The notes beneath the pieces are model-generated. The model did not search any database. It had not been told where the DNA came from and worked only from the letters and a program-made list of their open reading frames with translations. From positions 1 to 64,000 of the forward strand of contig NZ_JACVAB010000008.1 in NCBI RefSeq assembly GCF_014851585.1: a stretch of 64,000 nucleotides of DNA. Reading direction: 5' to 3'. Source of the stretch: Agrobacterium sp. AGB01. Lineage in GTDB: Bacteria > Pseudomonadota > Alphaproteobacteria > Rhizobiales > Rhizobiaceae. The translations under genes were made by a program, and so were the position numbers. This document shows positions 24,485-33,877 of this stretch, piece by piece. How positions within the stretch are numbered: the stretch's first letter is position 1; every line of letters starts with the position of its first letter.

Positions 24485-25429
24485 ATGTCTGACATTATCA
24501 GTCTGTTGCTGCCGTTTTTCGGCATGATTCTCATTGGCTATGTCGCCGCGAAGTTGATCCGCCAACCGGCAGAAGCCATGGGCTGGCTAAACGTGTTCAT
24601 CATTTACGCGGCCCTGCCAGCGCTATTCTTCAAGCTGATTTCCAAAACACCGATGGAGCAGTTGGCGCGGATGGATTTTGTCGGCACCAGCCTGCTCGCC
24701 ACCTATTCTATTTTTGCGCTGCTGTTCGTCATTGGTGTGTTCATTCGCAAAAATAGCATTGCCGAGACCACCATCCAAAGTTTTGCCGGCAGTTACGGCA
24801 ATATCGGTTACATGGGGCCGGGGCTTTCGCTGCTGGTGTTTGGCGAGACGGCGGCCGTGCCGGTGGCGCTGATCGTCTGTCTGGAAAATGCCACGCATTT
24901 TATTGTGGCACCGGCGATGATGGCGATTGCTGGAGGAGACAAACGTTCACCGTTGAAGCTGGCTGCTGACATCCTGAAAAAGGTGCTGACCCATCCGTTC
25001 ATTCTGGCTGTCATTGCCGGGTTTCTGGCCGCCGGAACCTCATGGGAGCCACCTTTGGCCTTCCAGCGATTGATCGATTATCTGGCGCAGACGGCCGCAC
25101 CCTGTGCGCTGTTTGCCATGGGTGTTACACTGGCGCTTTGGCCGATCAAACGTCTGTCGGTGGAAATGGCTTATATCGTGCCGGCAAAACTTATTCTGCA
25201 CCCGCTGGTGGCCTATCTGTTCCTGACCTCGTTCGGCACATTCGACCCGATCTGGATCTATTCCGCCGTGCTGCTTGCAGCCTTGCCGACGGCGACCAAT
25301 GTTTTCGTCATCGGCCAGCAATATCAGGTGTGGCAGGAGAGGGCGTCCGCCTCGATCCTGATCAGCACAGTGCTGTCGGTCGTGACGCTGACGGCGGTAC
25401 TTTATATCGTGCGGCAGCTTGCGGGTTGA
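24485..25429 (+). CDS. AEC-family (auxin efflux carrier-like) transporter
   Basis: 314 residues with about ten membrane helices. The N-terminal half contains G-Y-V-A-A-K and a broken helix N-V-F-I-I-Y-A-A-L-P-A-L-F-F-K. The second half contains P-A-K-L-I-L-H-P and A-L-P-T-A-T-N-V-F-V-I-G-Q-Q-Y, both typical of AEC proteins. Bacterial members move organic acids such as malonate or malate. The substrate here is unknown. Confidence 0.85.
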   Translation: MSDIISLLLPFFGMILIGYVAAKLIRQPAEAMGWLNVFIIYAALPALFFKLISKTPMEQLARMDFVGTSLLATYSIFALLFVIGVFIRKNSIAETTIQSFAGSYGNIGYMGPGLSLLVFGETAAVPVALIVCLENATHFIVAPAMMAIAGGDKRSPLKLAADILKKVLTHPFILAVIAGFLAAGTSWEPPLAFQRLIDYLAQTAAPCALFAMGVTLALWPIKRLSVEMAYIVPAKLILHPLVAYLFLTSFGTFDPIWIYSAVLLAALPTATNVFVIGQQYQVWQERASASILISTVLSVVTLTAVLYIVRQLAG

Positions 25430-25453
25430 GCCTCGCGCTGCTTTTCATCCCGT

Positions 25454-25539
25454 CGTCGATCTCTGGCTTTTCCCGAGAACCTATCCATGTTGAATATTTG
25501 GCACCGGCTTAGATCCTCGCCACAAGGGCGAGGATGACG
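25454..25539. repeat. REP-doublet-like palindromic repeat, family C copy 1
   Basis: 86 bases, with ends CGTCGATCTCTGG... and ...CGCCACAAGGGCGAGGATGACG. The right arm holds the hairpin CCTCGCCACAAGGGCGAGG. The same length and layout recur at 52120-52205, and a stronger palindrome at 59184-59270. It lies between the AEC gene and the end of the UbiH-type gene, where it may act as a terminator. Confidence 0.75.
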
Positions 25540-25612
25540 GCAGAGTGGGTGTTGGATGCCTGTGACATCAAGGTCAAGCCCGAGGAGAGGAATGAGGGAG
25601 GTTAGGGTAACC

Positions 25613-26821
25613 TCAGCGCCTCAATCCGGCCCACAGCAATGACGGAATGGCTTTTAACCCACGGCCGGGTTCAATACCTTCGCGCATGATGGTGCTGCGC
25701 AGTGGCGACAGGCCAGACAGCAGGTGCAGACCGGCGGCGCGCAACATCTGCACCGGCAGGAAAGACGACAGTAGCGAGCGGTTGAGCAGGTCAACGCTCC
25801 AGGTGCGGCTCATCACATCCACCTTGCGGCGGCGCTCAAAGGCGTTACCGGCATCGCCGGCAATCGGCTTGTCGGTAGAGGCGCCGAGAAGATCGGTCAA
25901 GGTCATGATATCGCGCAGGCTGAGGTTCAGGCCCTGCGCACCAATTGGCGGGAAGGCATGGCCGGCTTCGCCAACCAGTGCCACGCGCCCTTTGCCAAAA
26001 CGGTCGGCCGTCATGCTGGACAGTGGCCAGCTCTGCACGCCGTCTTCCACCGTAACCTTGCCGAGCATGGATTGCATGCGCTGTTCGACACGGGCGCTCA
26101 ATTCTTCTGTCGACAGTGCCAGCATCTCGGCTGCCTGTTCCGGTTTGACCACCCAGACGAGGCTGGAGCGGTTTCCTGGCAACGGCACCTGCGTGAACGG
26201 GCCGGTTGGGGTGTGAAACTCGGTAGAGACATTGCCGTGCGGCAGGGTGTGGGCGAAGTTCATGACCAGCGCGGTCTGCGGGTAACCCCAGCTGCGCACG
26301 CCGATGCCTGCGGCATCACGCACCTTGGATTTGCGGCCATCGGCGCCAATCACAAACGCGGAAGTCACGGTTTCACCGTTGTCCAGCGAGATTTCCACCT
26401 GTTCCGGTGTCAACTCTATTGTGTCGGCAACAGCTTCAATGACGGTGATGTTGGGTTCAATCGCAATGGCCTGTTCCAGCGCGTCATTGAGCGGCTTGTT
26501 GGGAATGTTCCAGCCAAAGGCCGGCAGGTTGATTTCGGAGGAGCGGAACTGCACGGTTGGTGCGCGCAGCAACCGGTCCGTGCCATCGATAATCTGCATG
26601 ATGGACAGGGCGGCCGAGGACGGTTCGATATTTTTCCACAGGCCCAAACGATCCAGAAAACGGATGGACTGGTCCATCAGCGCGGTGGTGCGCTGATCGT
26701 TGCGGGCGGTGTTTGGCGCAATGAGTGCGACGTGGCGGCCAGAACGCGCCAGCGCAATGGCTGCGATTTGTCCGGCAAGGCCAGCGCCAACAACTGAAAT
26801 ATCGTAATCCGTCATGGTCAT
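25613..26821 (-). CDS. UbiH/UbiF-type FAD-dependent monooxygenase
   Basis: 402 residues. The N-terminal FAD dinucleotide-binding motif is V-V-G-A-G-L-A-G. The mid motif V-I-G-A-D-G-R-K-S-K-V-R (DG motif) and G-E-A-G-H-A-F-P-P-I-G-A-Q-G-L-N-L (second FAD motif) are both present, which defines the class. These enzymes add hydroxyl groups to the ubiquinone ring. Which ring position cannot be told from sequence. It is a single gene. ATG codons at 26821 and 26815 are both possible starts. Confidence 0.88.
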   Translation of the reverse strand: MTMTDYDISVVGAGLAGQIAAIALARSGRHVALIAPNTARNDQRTTALMDQSIRFLDRLGLWKNIEPSSAALSIMQIIDGTDRLLRAPTVQFRSSEINLPAFGWNIPNKPLNDALEQAIAIEPNITVIEAVADTIELTPEQVEISLDNGETVTSAFVIGADGRKSKVRDAAGIGVRSWGYPQTALVMNFAHTLPHGNVSTEFHTPTGPFTQVPLPGNRSSLVWVVKPEQAAEMLALSTEELSARVEQRMQSMLGKVTVEDGVQSWPLSSMTADRFGKGRVALVGEAGHAFPPIGAQGLNLSLRDIMTLTDLLGASTDKPIAGDAGNAFERRRKVDVMSRTWSVDLLNRSLLSSFLPVQMLRAAGLHLLSGLSPLRSTIMREGIEPGRGLKAIPSLLWAGLRR

Positions 26822-27019
26822 TATCCGTTTATCTGCGCGTCAAGCATAAAGACATTGCCGTTTGAAATCCACTGCAACCGCTGTTTGTCTTATGCTTCTG
26901 TTCCTGTAACATGCTGTAAGATGCCTTAGGATAATACATTTTCGACGGTTGCATTGCGTGTTGAATGGTCGCATACCGGACGTGGACTGAAGATTGAAAA
27001 ACGAGGCGCACCCGCAGTG

Positions 27020-27745
27020 ATGAAAATATTCAAATACAAGCGCGTGCCCTATGCGGAAATCCGGGCCTTTTCAGTTCATATACTCACAGCTTCCGGTTCT
27101 TTTCTGGCCTTTCTGGGCGTGGTTGCTGCCGCCGAACATCGTTTTGTCGATATGTTCTGGTGGCTGGGTCTTGCGCTGGCGGTGGATGGAATTGACGGGC
27201 CGATTGCCCGCAAGGTGCGGGTGAAAGAGGTTCTGCCCAACTGGTCGGGCGACACGCTGGACAATATTATCGACTATGTCACCTACGTGCTGTTGCCAGC
27301 ATTTGCGCTGTACCAGAGCGGCATGATCGGTGAACCCTGGTCGTTTGTTGCTGCGGGCATGATCGTGGTGTCCAGTGCCATTTATTATGCCGACATGGGC
27401 ATGAAGACCGATGAATATTTCTTCTCCGGTTTTCCCGTGGTGTGGAACATGGTGGTGTTCACGCTGTTCGTCATCGATGCCAGTGCGGTTGCGGCCATGG
27501 CCGTTGTCACCGTGTCCGTTGTCTTGACCTTCCTGCCGATCAATTTTCTGCACCCGGTGCGCGTTAAGCGTCTGCGCGGCCTCAATATGGCAATTTTTAT
27601 GCTGTGGTGCGCGCTTGGCGGTTATGCGCTGCTTCTGCACTTCGATACACCGGTCTGGGTCAGCACCGGCGTTGTCGTTTCCGGCATCTACCTCTACTGC
27701 ATCGGTGGAATATTGCAGCTTTTCCCGTCGCTTGGCACCAAATAA
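27020..27745 (+). CDS. pcs: Phosphatidylcholine synthase
   Basis: 241 residues, the usual length. It has about eight membrane helices and a CDP-alcohol phosphotransferase motif, visible as D-G-I-D-G-P-I-A-R ... G-D-T-L-D-N-I-I-D-Y. The enzyme joins choline directly to CDP-diacylglycerol, a pathway typical of Rhizobiaceae and Brucella. I set the start at the ATG at 27020 (MKIFKYKRVPYAEIRAF), which fits known Pcs proteins; a longer frame from 26954 adds unrelated residues. The gene is divergent from the UbiH-type gene and stands alone. Confidence 0.93.
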   Translation: MKIFKYKRVPYAEIRAFSVHILTASGSFLAFLGVVAAAEHRFVDMFWWLGLALAVDGIDGPIARKVRVKEVLPNWSGDTLDNIIDYVTYVLLPAFALYQSGMIGEPWSFVAAGMIVVSSAIYYADMGMKTDEYFFSGFPVVWNMVVFTLFVIDASAVAAMAVVTVSVVLTFLPINFLHPVRVKRLRGLNMAIFMLWCALGGYALLLHFDTPVWVSTGVVVSGIYLYCIGGILQLFPSLGTK

Positions 27746-27911
27746 GGCGGCCTGCCGCTGCACATTAGGCTTAATAATGAAATTCTGTTGTGCATGGCAG
27801 CAAAGTCTTTATCAATAAGTCAAAAAACATATTGAGTAAGTGCTGAAACGTCGTAGAAAAGCATAGAGTTTGTTTTGTCAAAGCCTCGTAGAAGGCAGGC
27901 GAAAGAGGGGA

Positions 27912-29486
27912 ATGGTGACGCAATCGACCGCGCAGCAGAATGCGCCACTCTTAGCTGTTTCTCAGCTTTCCAAATATTTCGGCAATTTCGCAGCATGCAA
28001 CGAAATTGACCTGACTGTTCAGCGCGGCGAAATTCATGCCCTTCTGGGTGAAAATGGCGCGGGAAAATCCACGCTCGTCAAAATGCTGTTCGGGGTGCTG
28101 GAACCGACAAGCGGCGACATTCTCTGGCACGGGAAACCGGTTCGCATCAGCTCGCCCGGTGTGGCGCGCAAAACCGGCATCGGCATGGTATTCCAGCATT
28201 TTTCGCTGTTTGAAGCGCTGACCGTTGCGGAAAACATTGCGCTATCTCTCGATCCTGGCATCTCGATCAAGGAAATTGCCCGCAAGGCGGAAGAGCTTTC
28301 CAACGCTTACGGCCTGCCGCTCGACCCCAATGCCCATGTTGCCGACCTTTCGGTGGGTGAGCGCCAGCGCATCGAAATTGTCCGCGCATTGCTGCAAAAC
28401 CCTGAACTGATCATTCTCGACGAGCCAACCTCGGTTTTAACGCCGCAGGAAGCCGACCGGCTGTTTGAAACCCTTGCGAAACTGAAGGCCGAAGGCCGTT
28501 CCGTTCTTTATATCAGCCACCGCCTGGAAGAAGTGCAGCGCATCTGTGATCGCGCCACGGTGCTGCGGCACGGCAAGGTCACCGGCAGCTGCGATCCAAG
28601 GCAGGAAACACCGGCCTCGCTTGCCCGCATGATGGTGGGCAATGACGTGGCGGGCATTGAGCGTGACGCTTATTGCACGCTGGGCGACAACCAGCTGGAA
28701 GTCACTGCACTTTCGGTACCGGCCCGCACACCTTTTGCCGTATCGCTCAAATCCGTCACCATGAAGGTCCGCGCCGGCGAGATTTTGGCCATTGCCGGTA
28801 TTGCTGGCAACGGGCAGGGCGAGCTGTTCGATGCGCTCTCGGGTGAATATCCCGTTGCAAATGATCAGGCGATCCTTATCAGGGGCAAGGCGGTTGGCCG
28901 CACCGGCATTAATGGGCGGCGCCTTTTGGGGGCTGGTTTCGTGCCGGAAGAACGCCACGGCCATGCGGCGGTCACTGCACTCAGCCTGTCTGAAAACCTG
29001 CTGCTGGCCCGCCATCGTTCCGACGCCAAGAGTTTCCTCGGTGGTGGCCTGTTCAACGTCATCCGTTATTCGGCCATCAAACAGGCAACCAAGCGTATCT
29101 GTGACACCATGGATGTGCGTAAAAGTGCGGAAGACCCGGCAGCCGGTTCGCTGTCTGGCGGCAACTTGCAGAAATTCATCGTGGGACGTGAACTGGACCG
29201 CCAGCCATCGCTGCTGGTGGTGAACCAGCCGACCTGGGGTGTGGATGCAGGTGCAGCCAGCCGTATTCGTCAGGCGCTGGTCGATCTCGCCAAAAGCGGT
29301 TCTGCGCTTGTTGTCATCAGCCAGGATCTCGACGAAATCTTTGAAGTGGCAACCAACATCGCGGTCATTTCCGATGGTCGTCTGTCGGATGCCTATGCAC
29401 GGGAAGACATGACGCGTGAGAAGATCGGATTGCTGATGGGTGGTCTGCAGGAAAGCAAACCGGAGGCTGTCGCCCATGCGCATTGA
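27912..29486 (+). CDS. BMP-type (nucleoside/simple sugar) ABC transporter ATP-binding protein
   Basis: 524 residues with two fused ABC domains. The first has an intact Walker A (GENGAGKST), signature (L-S-V-G-E-R-Q-R) and Walker B (LIILDEPTSVL). The second lacks the Walker A lysine (GIAGNGQGEL), as is normal for this family, and has signature LSGGNLQKFIVGRE. The ATG at 27912 follows GAGGGG; the longer frame from 27870 is less likely. It is the first gene of a four-gene importer operon with two permeases and a BMP-family binding protein. Purine nucleosides are the likely cargo by family. Confidence 0.88.
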   Translation: MVTQSTAQQNAPLLAVSQLSKYFGNFAACNEIDLTVQRGEIHALLGENGAGKSTLVKMLFGVLEPTSGDILWHGKPVRISSPGVARKTGIGMVFQHFSLFEALTVAENIALSLDPGISIKEIARKAEELSNAYGLPLDPNAHVADLSVGERQRIEIVRALLQNPELIILDEPTSVLTPQEADRLFETLAKLKAEGRSVLYISHRLEEVQRICDRATVLRHGKVTGSCDPRQETPASLARMMVGNDVAGIERDAYCTLGDNQLEVTALSVPARTPFAVSLKSVTMKVRAGEILAIAGIAGNGQGELFDALSGEYPVANDQAILIRGKAVGRTGINGRRLLGAGFVPEERHGHAAVTALSLSENLLLARHRSDAKSFLGGGLFNVIRYSAIKQATKRICDTMDVRKSAEDPAAGSLSGGNLQKFIVGRELDRQPSLLVVNQPTWGVDAGAASRIRQALVDLAKSGSALVVISQDLDEIFEVATNIAVISDGRLSDAYAREDMTREKIGLLMGGLQESKPEAVAHAH

Positions 29487-30564
29487 GCTTGAAAGGCGCA
29501 GCGGCGTTTCCGCATTTTTCGCGATTTTTTCGCCCTTGCTGGCGCTGGTGCTGACACTGGTTTTCGGCGCCATCATGTTTGCGATGCTGGGCAAGGACCC
29601 GTTCAATGCGCTCTACAGCTTTTTTGTAGAGCCGCTGCTTGAAGTGTGGTCGCTGCATGAACTGGTTATCAAGGCCGGGCCGCTGATCCTGATCGCCGTT
29701 GGACTATCGATCTGTTATCGCTCCAATAACTGGAATATCGGTGCGGAAGGTCAGTTCACCATCGGCGCGATCGCCGGCTCCATTATACCGGTGCTCTATC
29801 CTGAATGGCATTCGCCGCTGGTGCTGCCGCTAATGATGATCATGGGTTTTATTGGTGGCGCGCTTTACGCCTCCATTCCGGCCCTGCTGAAGACCCGCTT
29901 CAACACCAATGAAATCCTGACCAGCCTGATGCTGGTCTATATTGCCCAGCTGTTTCTGGACTGGCTGGTGCGCGGTATCTGGCGCGATCCGAAGGGCTAT
30001 AACTTCCCGCAGACACAGCCGTTTTCAAGTGATGCCGTTCTGCCGGAAATGCTGTCATCCGGCCGTGCGCATTGGGGTTTCGTCTTCGCAATCGTGGCCG
30101 CCGTCGCGCTGTGGTTCATGATGCGCTACATGCTGAAAGGCTTCCAGATTGGCGTGCTTGGCCAGTCGGCACGGGCAGGCCGCTTTGCAGGTTTCTCGAC
30201 GTCCGGCACAGTGTGGTTCTCGCTGCTTCTGTCTGGCGCACTGGCGGGTCTTGCCGGTATTTCGGAAGTGTCGGGTTCGATTGGTCATTTGCAGCCGGCC
30301 ATTTCGCCCGGTTACGGTTTTACCGCTATCATCGTTGCCTTCCTTGGGCGCCTCAACCCGCTTGGCATTATTGCTTCGGGTCTGGTCCTGGCGCTGACCT
30401 ATCTCGGTGGTGAAGCAGCACAGCTTTCTATCGGTGTTTCCGACAAGGTTACCCGCGTTTTCCAGGGGCTGATGCTGTTTTTCGTGTTGTCCTGCGACAC
30501 ACTCATTCTCTACAGGATCCGCATCAGATTTAATCGGGCTGTATCCAGTGAGGGAGCCGTCTAA
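29476..30564 (+). CDS. BMP-type ABC transporter permease 1
   Basis: 362 residues with about ten membrane helices of the BPD-transp-2 family. It contains S-N-N-W-N-I-G-A-E-G-Q-F and L-A-G-I-S-E-V-S-G, conserved in YufP/NupB-type permeases. The ATG at 29476 overlaps the ATPase stop by 11 bases, and the stop overlaps the next permease (TAATG). It is the larger permease of the pair. Confidence 0.88.
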   Translation: MRIELERRSGVSAFFAIFSPLLALVLTLVFGAIMFAMLGKDPFNALYSFFVEPLLEVWSLHELVIKAGPLILIAVGLSICYRSNNWNIGAEGQFTIGAIAGSIIPVLYPEWHSPLVLPLMMIMGFIGGALYASIPALLKTRFNTNEILTSLMLVYIAQLFLDWLVRGIWRDPKGYNFPQTQPFSSDAVLPEMLSSGRAHWGFVFAIVAAVALWFMMRYMLKGFQIGVLGQSARAGRFAGFSTSGTVWFSLLLSGALAGLAGISEVSGSIGHLQPAISPGYGFTAIIVAFLGRLNPLGIIASGLVLALTYLGGEAAQLSIGVSDKVTRVFQGLMLFFVLSCDTLILYRIRIRFNRAVSSEGAV

Positions 30565-31484
30565 TGGATATGGCACAGGCTATACTTCTCACGGTCATTA
30601 CCGCGGCAACACCGCTGGTGATTGCCTCCCTGGGTGAACTGGTTGCGGAACGTTCGGGTGTGCTGAACCTTGGCGTGGAAGGCATGATGATCATGGGTGC
30701 GGTCTGCGCCTTTGCTGCCGCCCACATGTCCGGCTCTCCCTATCTTGGCATTATCGCCGGTATTGCCGGCGGCACGGTGTTTTCACTGTTGTTCGGTTTC
30801 CTGACGCTGACTTTAGTCACCAATCAGGTGGCAACGGGTCTCGCATTGACCATTCTCGGCCTTGGCCTTTCCGGCATGCTGGGTGAAAGTTTCGTCGGCC
30901 TGCCGGGCGTTAAATTGCAGCCGATCGTCTTTCCGCTCCTGTCGGACATTCCATTCATCGGGCCTCTGCTGTTTCGCCAGGACCTGATCTTCTACATGTC
31001 GATTGCGCTGGTGGTCGGTATCAGCTGGTTCCTGTTCAAAAGCCGTACGGGCCTCAAGCTGCGGGCGATTGGCGACAGCCACGCCTCGGCGCATGCGCTT
31101 GGTATCAATGTTATTGCCACCCGCTATCTGGCCATCATGTTTGGTGGTGCCTGTGCGGGTCTGGCTGGTGCGCAGCTGTCGCTGGTCTACACACCGCAAT
31201 GGGTGGAAAACATGTCGGCCGGTCGCGGCTGGATTGCACTGGCGCTGGTGGTGTTTGCCTCATGGCGACCATGGCGGGTGCTGGCCGGTGGCTACCTGTT
31301 TGGCGCCGTCACCATTGGCCAGCTGCATGCGCAGGCCTTTGGCCTTGGCATTCCGTCACAGCTGCTTTCGGCCATGCCTTATGCGGCAACAATCATCGTG
31401 CTGGTTCTCATTTCCTATAATCGCCGCACGACGCTCATCAATACTCCGGCATCGCTTGGCAAGCCATTCGTGCCGGACCGGTAA
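30564..31484 (+). CDS. BMP-type ABC transporter permease 2
   Basis: 306 residues with about eight membrane helices. It has [14 protein letters not shown] near residue 35 and [16 protein letters not shown] near 170, both typical of the YufQ/NupC-type partner permease. Its ATG shares a base with the stop codon before it. It is followed by a 106-base gap containing a stem-loop, before the binding-protein gene. Confidence 0.88.
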   Translation: MDMAQAILLTVITAATPLVIASLGELVAERSGVLNLGVEGMMIMGAVCAFAAAHMSGSPYLGIIAGIAGGTVFSLLFGFLTLTLVTNQVATGLALTILGLGLSGMLGESFVGLPGVKLQPIVFPLLSDIPFIGPLLFRQDLIFYMSIALVVGISWFLFKSRTGLKLRAIGDSHASAHALGINVIATRYLAIMFGGACAGLAGAQLSLVYTPQWVENMSAGRGWIALALVVFASWRPWRVLAGGYLFGAVTIGQLHAQAFGLGIPSQLLSAMPYAATIIVLVLISYNRRTTLINTPASLGKPFVPDR

Positions 31485-31499
31485 CAGCATTCGAAGCTT

Positions 31500-31555
31500 A
31501 AAACGCCTTGTCTTGGATGAAAAACAATGTCTTGGATGAAGAGACAATGCGTTTT
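31500..31555 (+). promoter_or_regulatory. Stem-loop in the permease/binding-protein gap
   Basis: AAAACGCCTTGTCT at 31500-31513 pairs with AGACAATGCGTTTT at 31542-31555 with one mismatch. Between them, TGTCTTGGATGAA occurs twice. It sits just before the binding-protein gene. Such hairpins often mark RNA processing that lets the binding protein be made in excess. There is no T-run, so it is unlikely to terminate transcription. Confidence 0.5.
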
Positions 31556-31590
31556 GGAATAACTGCAATCAAACCACAGCAGGGGTAAAA

Positions 31591-32664
31591 ATGAAGAAGT
31601 TCATTCTCGCACTCACCGCAACGGCAGCCGTTCTCGGCGGCCTGTCTTCGGCCGCTCGCGCCGAAGATCCAAAGAAGATCTGCTTCGTCTACGTCGGTTC
31701 CCGCACCGATGGCGGCTGGACACAGGCGCACGACATTGGTCGTCTCGAACTGCAAAAGCATTTTGGCGACAAGATTGAAACGCCTTTCCTTGAAAGCGTT
31801 CCGGAAGGTCCAGATGCCGAGCGTGCAATCGAGCGCATGGCCCGTTCTGGCTGCGAAATGATCTTCACCACCTCGTTCGGCTTCATGGACGCCACCGTCA
31901 AGGTTGCCGAGAAGTTCCCGAAGGTGAAGTTCGAACACGCGACCGGCTTCAAGACGGCTGAAAACCTGGCGACCTACAACTCGCGCTTCTACGAAGGCCG
32001 TTACATTCAGGGCCAGATCGCTGCGAAAATGTCGCAGAAGGGTGTTGCAGGTTACATCGCTTCCTTCCCGATCCCGGAAGTTGTGATGGGCATTGACGCC
32101 TTCGTTCTTGGCGCACAGTCCGTGAACCCAGAATTCAAGGTCAAGGTTGTTTGGGCCAACACCTGGTTCGACCCAGGCAAGGAAGCCGACGCTGCCAAGG
32201 CTCTTATCGACCAGGGCGTTGATATCCTGACACAGCACACCGACACGACTGCTCCAATGCAGGTTGCGACCGAGCGTGGCATCAAGGCATTCGGCCAGGC
32301 TTCCGACATGATCAAGGCTGGCCCTGAGACCCAGCTGACCGCGATCGTCGACACCTGGGGTGCTTATTACATCAAGCGCACGCAGGACCTGCTCGACGGC
32401 AAGTGGAAGTCGGAATCGGTTTGGGACGGCCTGAAAGACGGCATCCTGACCATGGCGCCTTACACAAACATGCCTGACGACGTGAAGAAGATGGCGGAAG
32501 AAACCGAAGCCAAGATCAAGTCCGGCGAACTGCATCCGTTCACCGGCCCGATCAAGAAGCAGGACGGTTCCGAGTGGCTGAAGGACGGCGAAAAGGCTGA
32601 AGACGGCGTACTTCTCGGCCTGAACTTCTACGTTGCTGGCGTTGACGACAAGCTGCCGCAATAA
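31591..32664 (+). CDS. BMP-family ABC transporter substrate-binding protein
   Basis: 357 residues with a signal peptide ending A-A-R-A-E at about residue 24. The mature protein begins K-K-I-C-F-V-Y-V-G-S-R-T-D-G-G-W-T-Q-A-H, the usual first strand of Med/BmpA/PnrA proteins, which bind purine nucleosides. Ligand-contact regions such as F-G-F-M-D and H-T-D-T-T are visible. GGGG lies just before the ATG. Codon use looks strongly biased, suggesting high expression. A strong terminator follows. Confidence 0.88.
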   Translation: MKKFILALTATAAVLGGLSSAARAEDPKKICFVYVGSRTDGGWTQAHDIGRLELQKHFGDKIETPFLESVPEGPDAERAIERMARSGCEMIFTTSFGFMDATVKVAEKFPKVKFEHATGFKTAENLATYNSRFYEGRYIQGQIAAKMSQKGVAGYIASFPIPEVVMGIDAFVLGAQSVNPEFKVKVVWANTWFDPGKEADAAKALIDQGVDILTQHTDTTAPMQVATERGIKAFGQASDMIKAGPETQLTAIVDTWGAYYIKRTQDLLDGKWKSESVWDGLKDGILTMAPYTNMPDDVKKMAEETEAKIKSGELHPFTGPIKKQDGSEWLKDGEKAEDGVLLGLNFYVAGVDDKLPQ

Positions 32665-32685
32665 TCTGCCGCAGTCGTGACTAAG

Positions 32686-32719
32686 AAAAGCCGCGCGTGA
32701 TTACCCCGCGCGGCTTTTT
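32686..32719 (+). terminator. Rho-independent terminator of the BMP-type importer operon
   Basis: AAAGCCGCGCG pairs with CGCGCGGCTTT around a short loop and is followed by a T-run. It is GC-rich and well formed, and lies about 20 bases after the stop codon. Confidence 0.92.
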
Positions 32720-32902
32720 GGCGGAAAGAGCCGCCGTTTGAGTTTTGGACTGCGGGTGCGGCCAAGTTGCCGATTGCAACCGGCTGGTGATTTTTGTTAG
32801 TTTTGCATCTTATTTGTTGAAATGGCGTTTTCTTGGCGTTGCTGATTACCAGTGTTACGACACGACTTTGGTTTGATAACCAACTGAATCGTTACAGATT
32901 AA

Positions 32903-33712
32903 GTGTCTCACACGGGCGATCCGGCAATCGAAACGTCCAATAATAATAATGGGGTCTGGTCTTTGGTTCGAGAAAATCTCGAGAATGTCATGAAGGTGGC
33001 GCGTCCGCGCACCAGCCATGCGCAGGTCGTTCACAAGTTGGGGCAAGGCATTGTTTCAGGCGAATTTTCAGCCGGTGAGATTCTGCCCGGAGATGCTGAA
33101 CTTGTCGGCCGGTTCAAGGTATCCCGCACCATTTTGCGCGAGGCGATGAAAACCCTGACGGCCAAGGGCATGGTCGCGCCAAAGGCAAGAATTGGCACGC
33201 GTGTGACTTCGCGCGACAAGTGGAATATGTTCGACAGCGATGTGCTGCACTGGCACTTCGAGACCGGCATCAACACTGAATTTCTGCTGCACCTCTACGA
33301 CATGCGGTTGGCATTCGAGCCGTTTGCGGCGTCACTTGCCGCAACACATGCGTCTGATGCTGATCTTATCAGACTGGAAATGCTGGCAACCACGATGGGT
33401 GATCCTTCTTATTCCAAGGAAAAGCGCGCCATTGCCGATATGGAGTTTCATATTCTGCTGGCCGAGGTATCGGGCAATCCGTTCATGCGCACGGTCGGCA
33501 CGCTGATCAAGGCGTCGCTGATCGGGATTTTCCGAATGAGCAACCCGGAAACCGACAGCAATGAGATTGCCGATGTTTCCCGCACCCATTTGCAGCTGGT
33601 GGAGGCGCTGCGCGCCCATGATGCGGAGAGTGCCCGCAAGCAGATGGAAACGCTGATCGAGAATGGTCGCAACCAGATCATGTCTTTTGTGAATTCCCGC
33701 ACGACCGCCTGA
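32903..33712 (+). CDS. FadR-type GntR-family transcriptional regulator
   Basis: 269 residues from the GTG at 32903, or 240 from an ATG at 32990 (MKVARPRTSHAQVV), which fits family starts better. The N-terminal HTH has S-G-E-F-S-A-G-E-I-L-P-G-D-A-E-L and S-R-T-I-L-R-E-A-M-K-T-L. The C-terminal FCD domain has the metal-binding pattern D...H...H (D-M-E-F-H-I-L-L and R-T-H-L-Q-L). Such proteins control sugar-acid or nucleoside catabolism. It follows the BMP-type importer, after a terminator, and might regulate it. The ligand is unknown. Confidence 0.85.
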   Translation: MSHTGDPAIETSNNNNGVWSLVRENLENVMKVARPRTSHAQVVHKLGQGIVSGEFSAGEILPGDAELVGRFKVSRTILREAMKTLTAKGMVAPKARIGTRVTSRDKWNMFDSDVLHWHFETGINTEFLLHLYDMRLAFEPFAASLAATHASDADLIRLEMLATTMGDPSYSKEKRAIADMEFHILLAEVSGNPFMRTVGTLIKASLIGIFRMSNPETDSNEIADVSRTHLQLVEALRAHDAESARKQMETLIENGRNQIMSFVNSRTTA

Positions 33713-33877
33713 TATTTGCGGATTATCCACGTTTTGCTGCCATTTTTAGAAGCCAAACGTGGATTTCTTAAAGTGTGCGCTGTAACTCATCACGCAAACG
33801 TATAAATACGCGAACTGAATGGTACTTGGATAAATGCCTGCCGGACGGCGTGCCCGTCGCTGCAGCATGGAGGTTTT

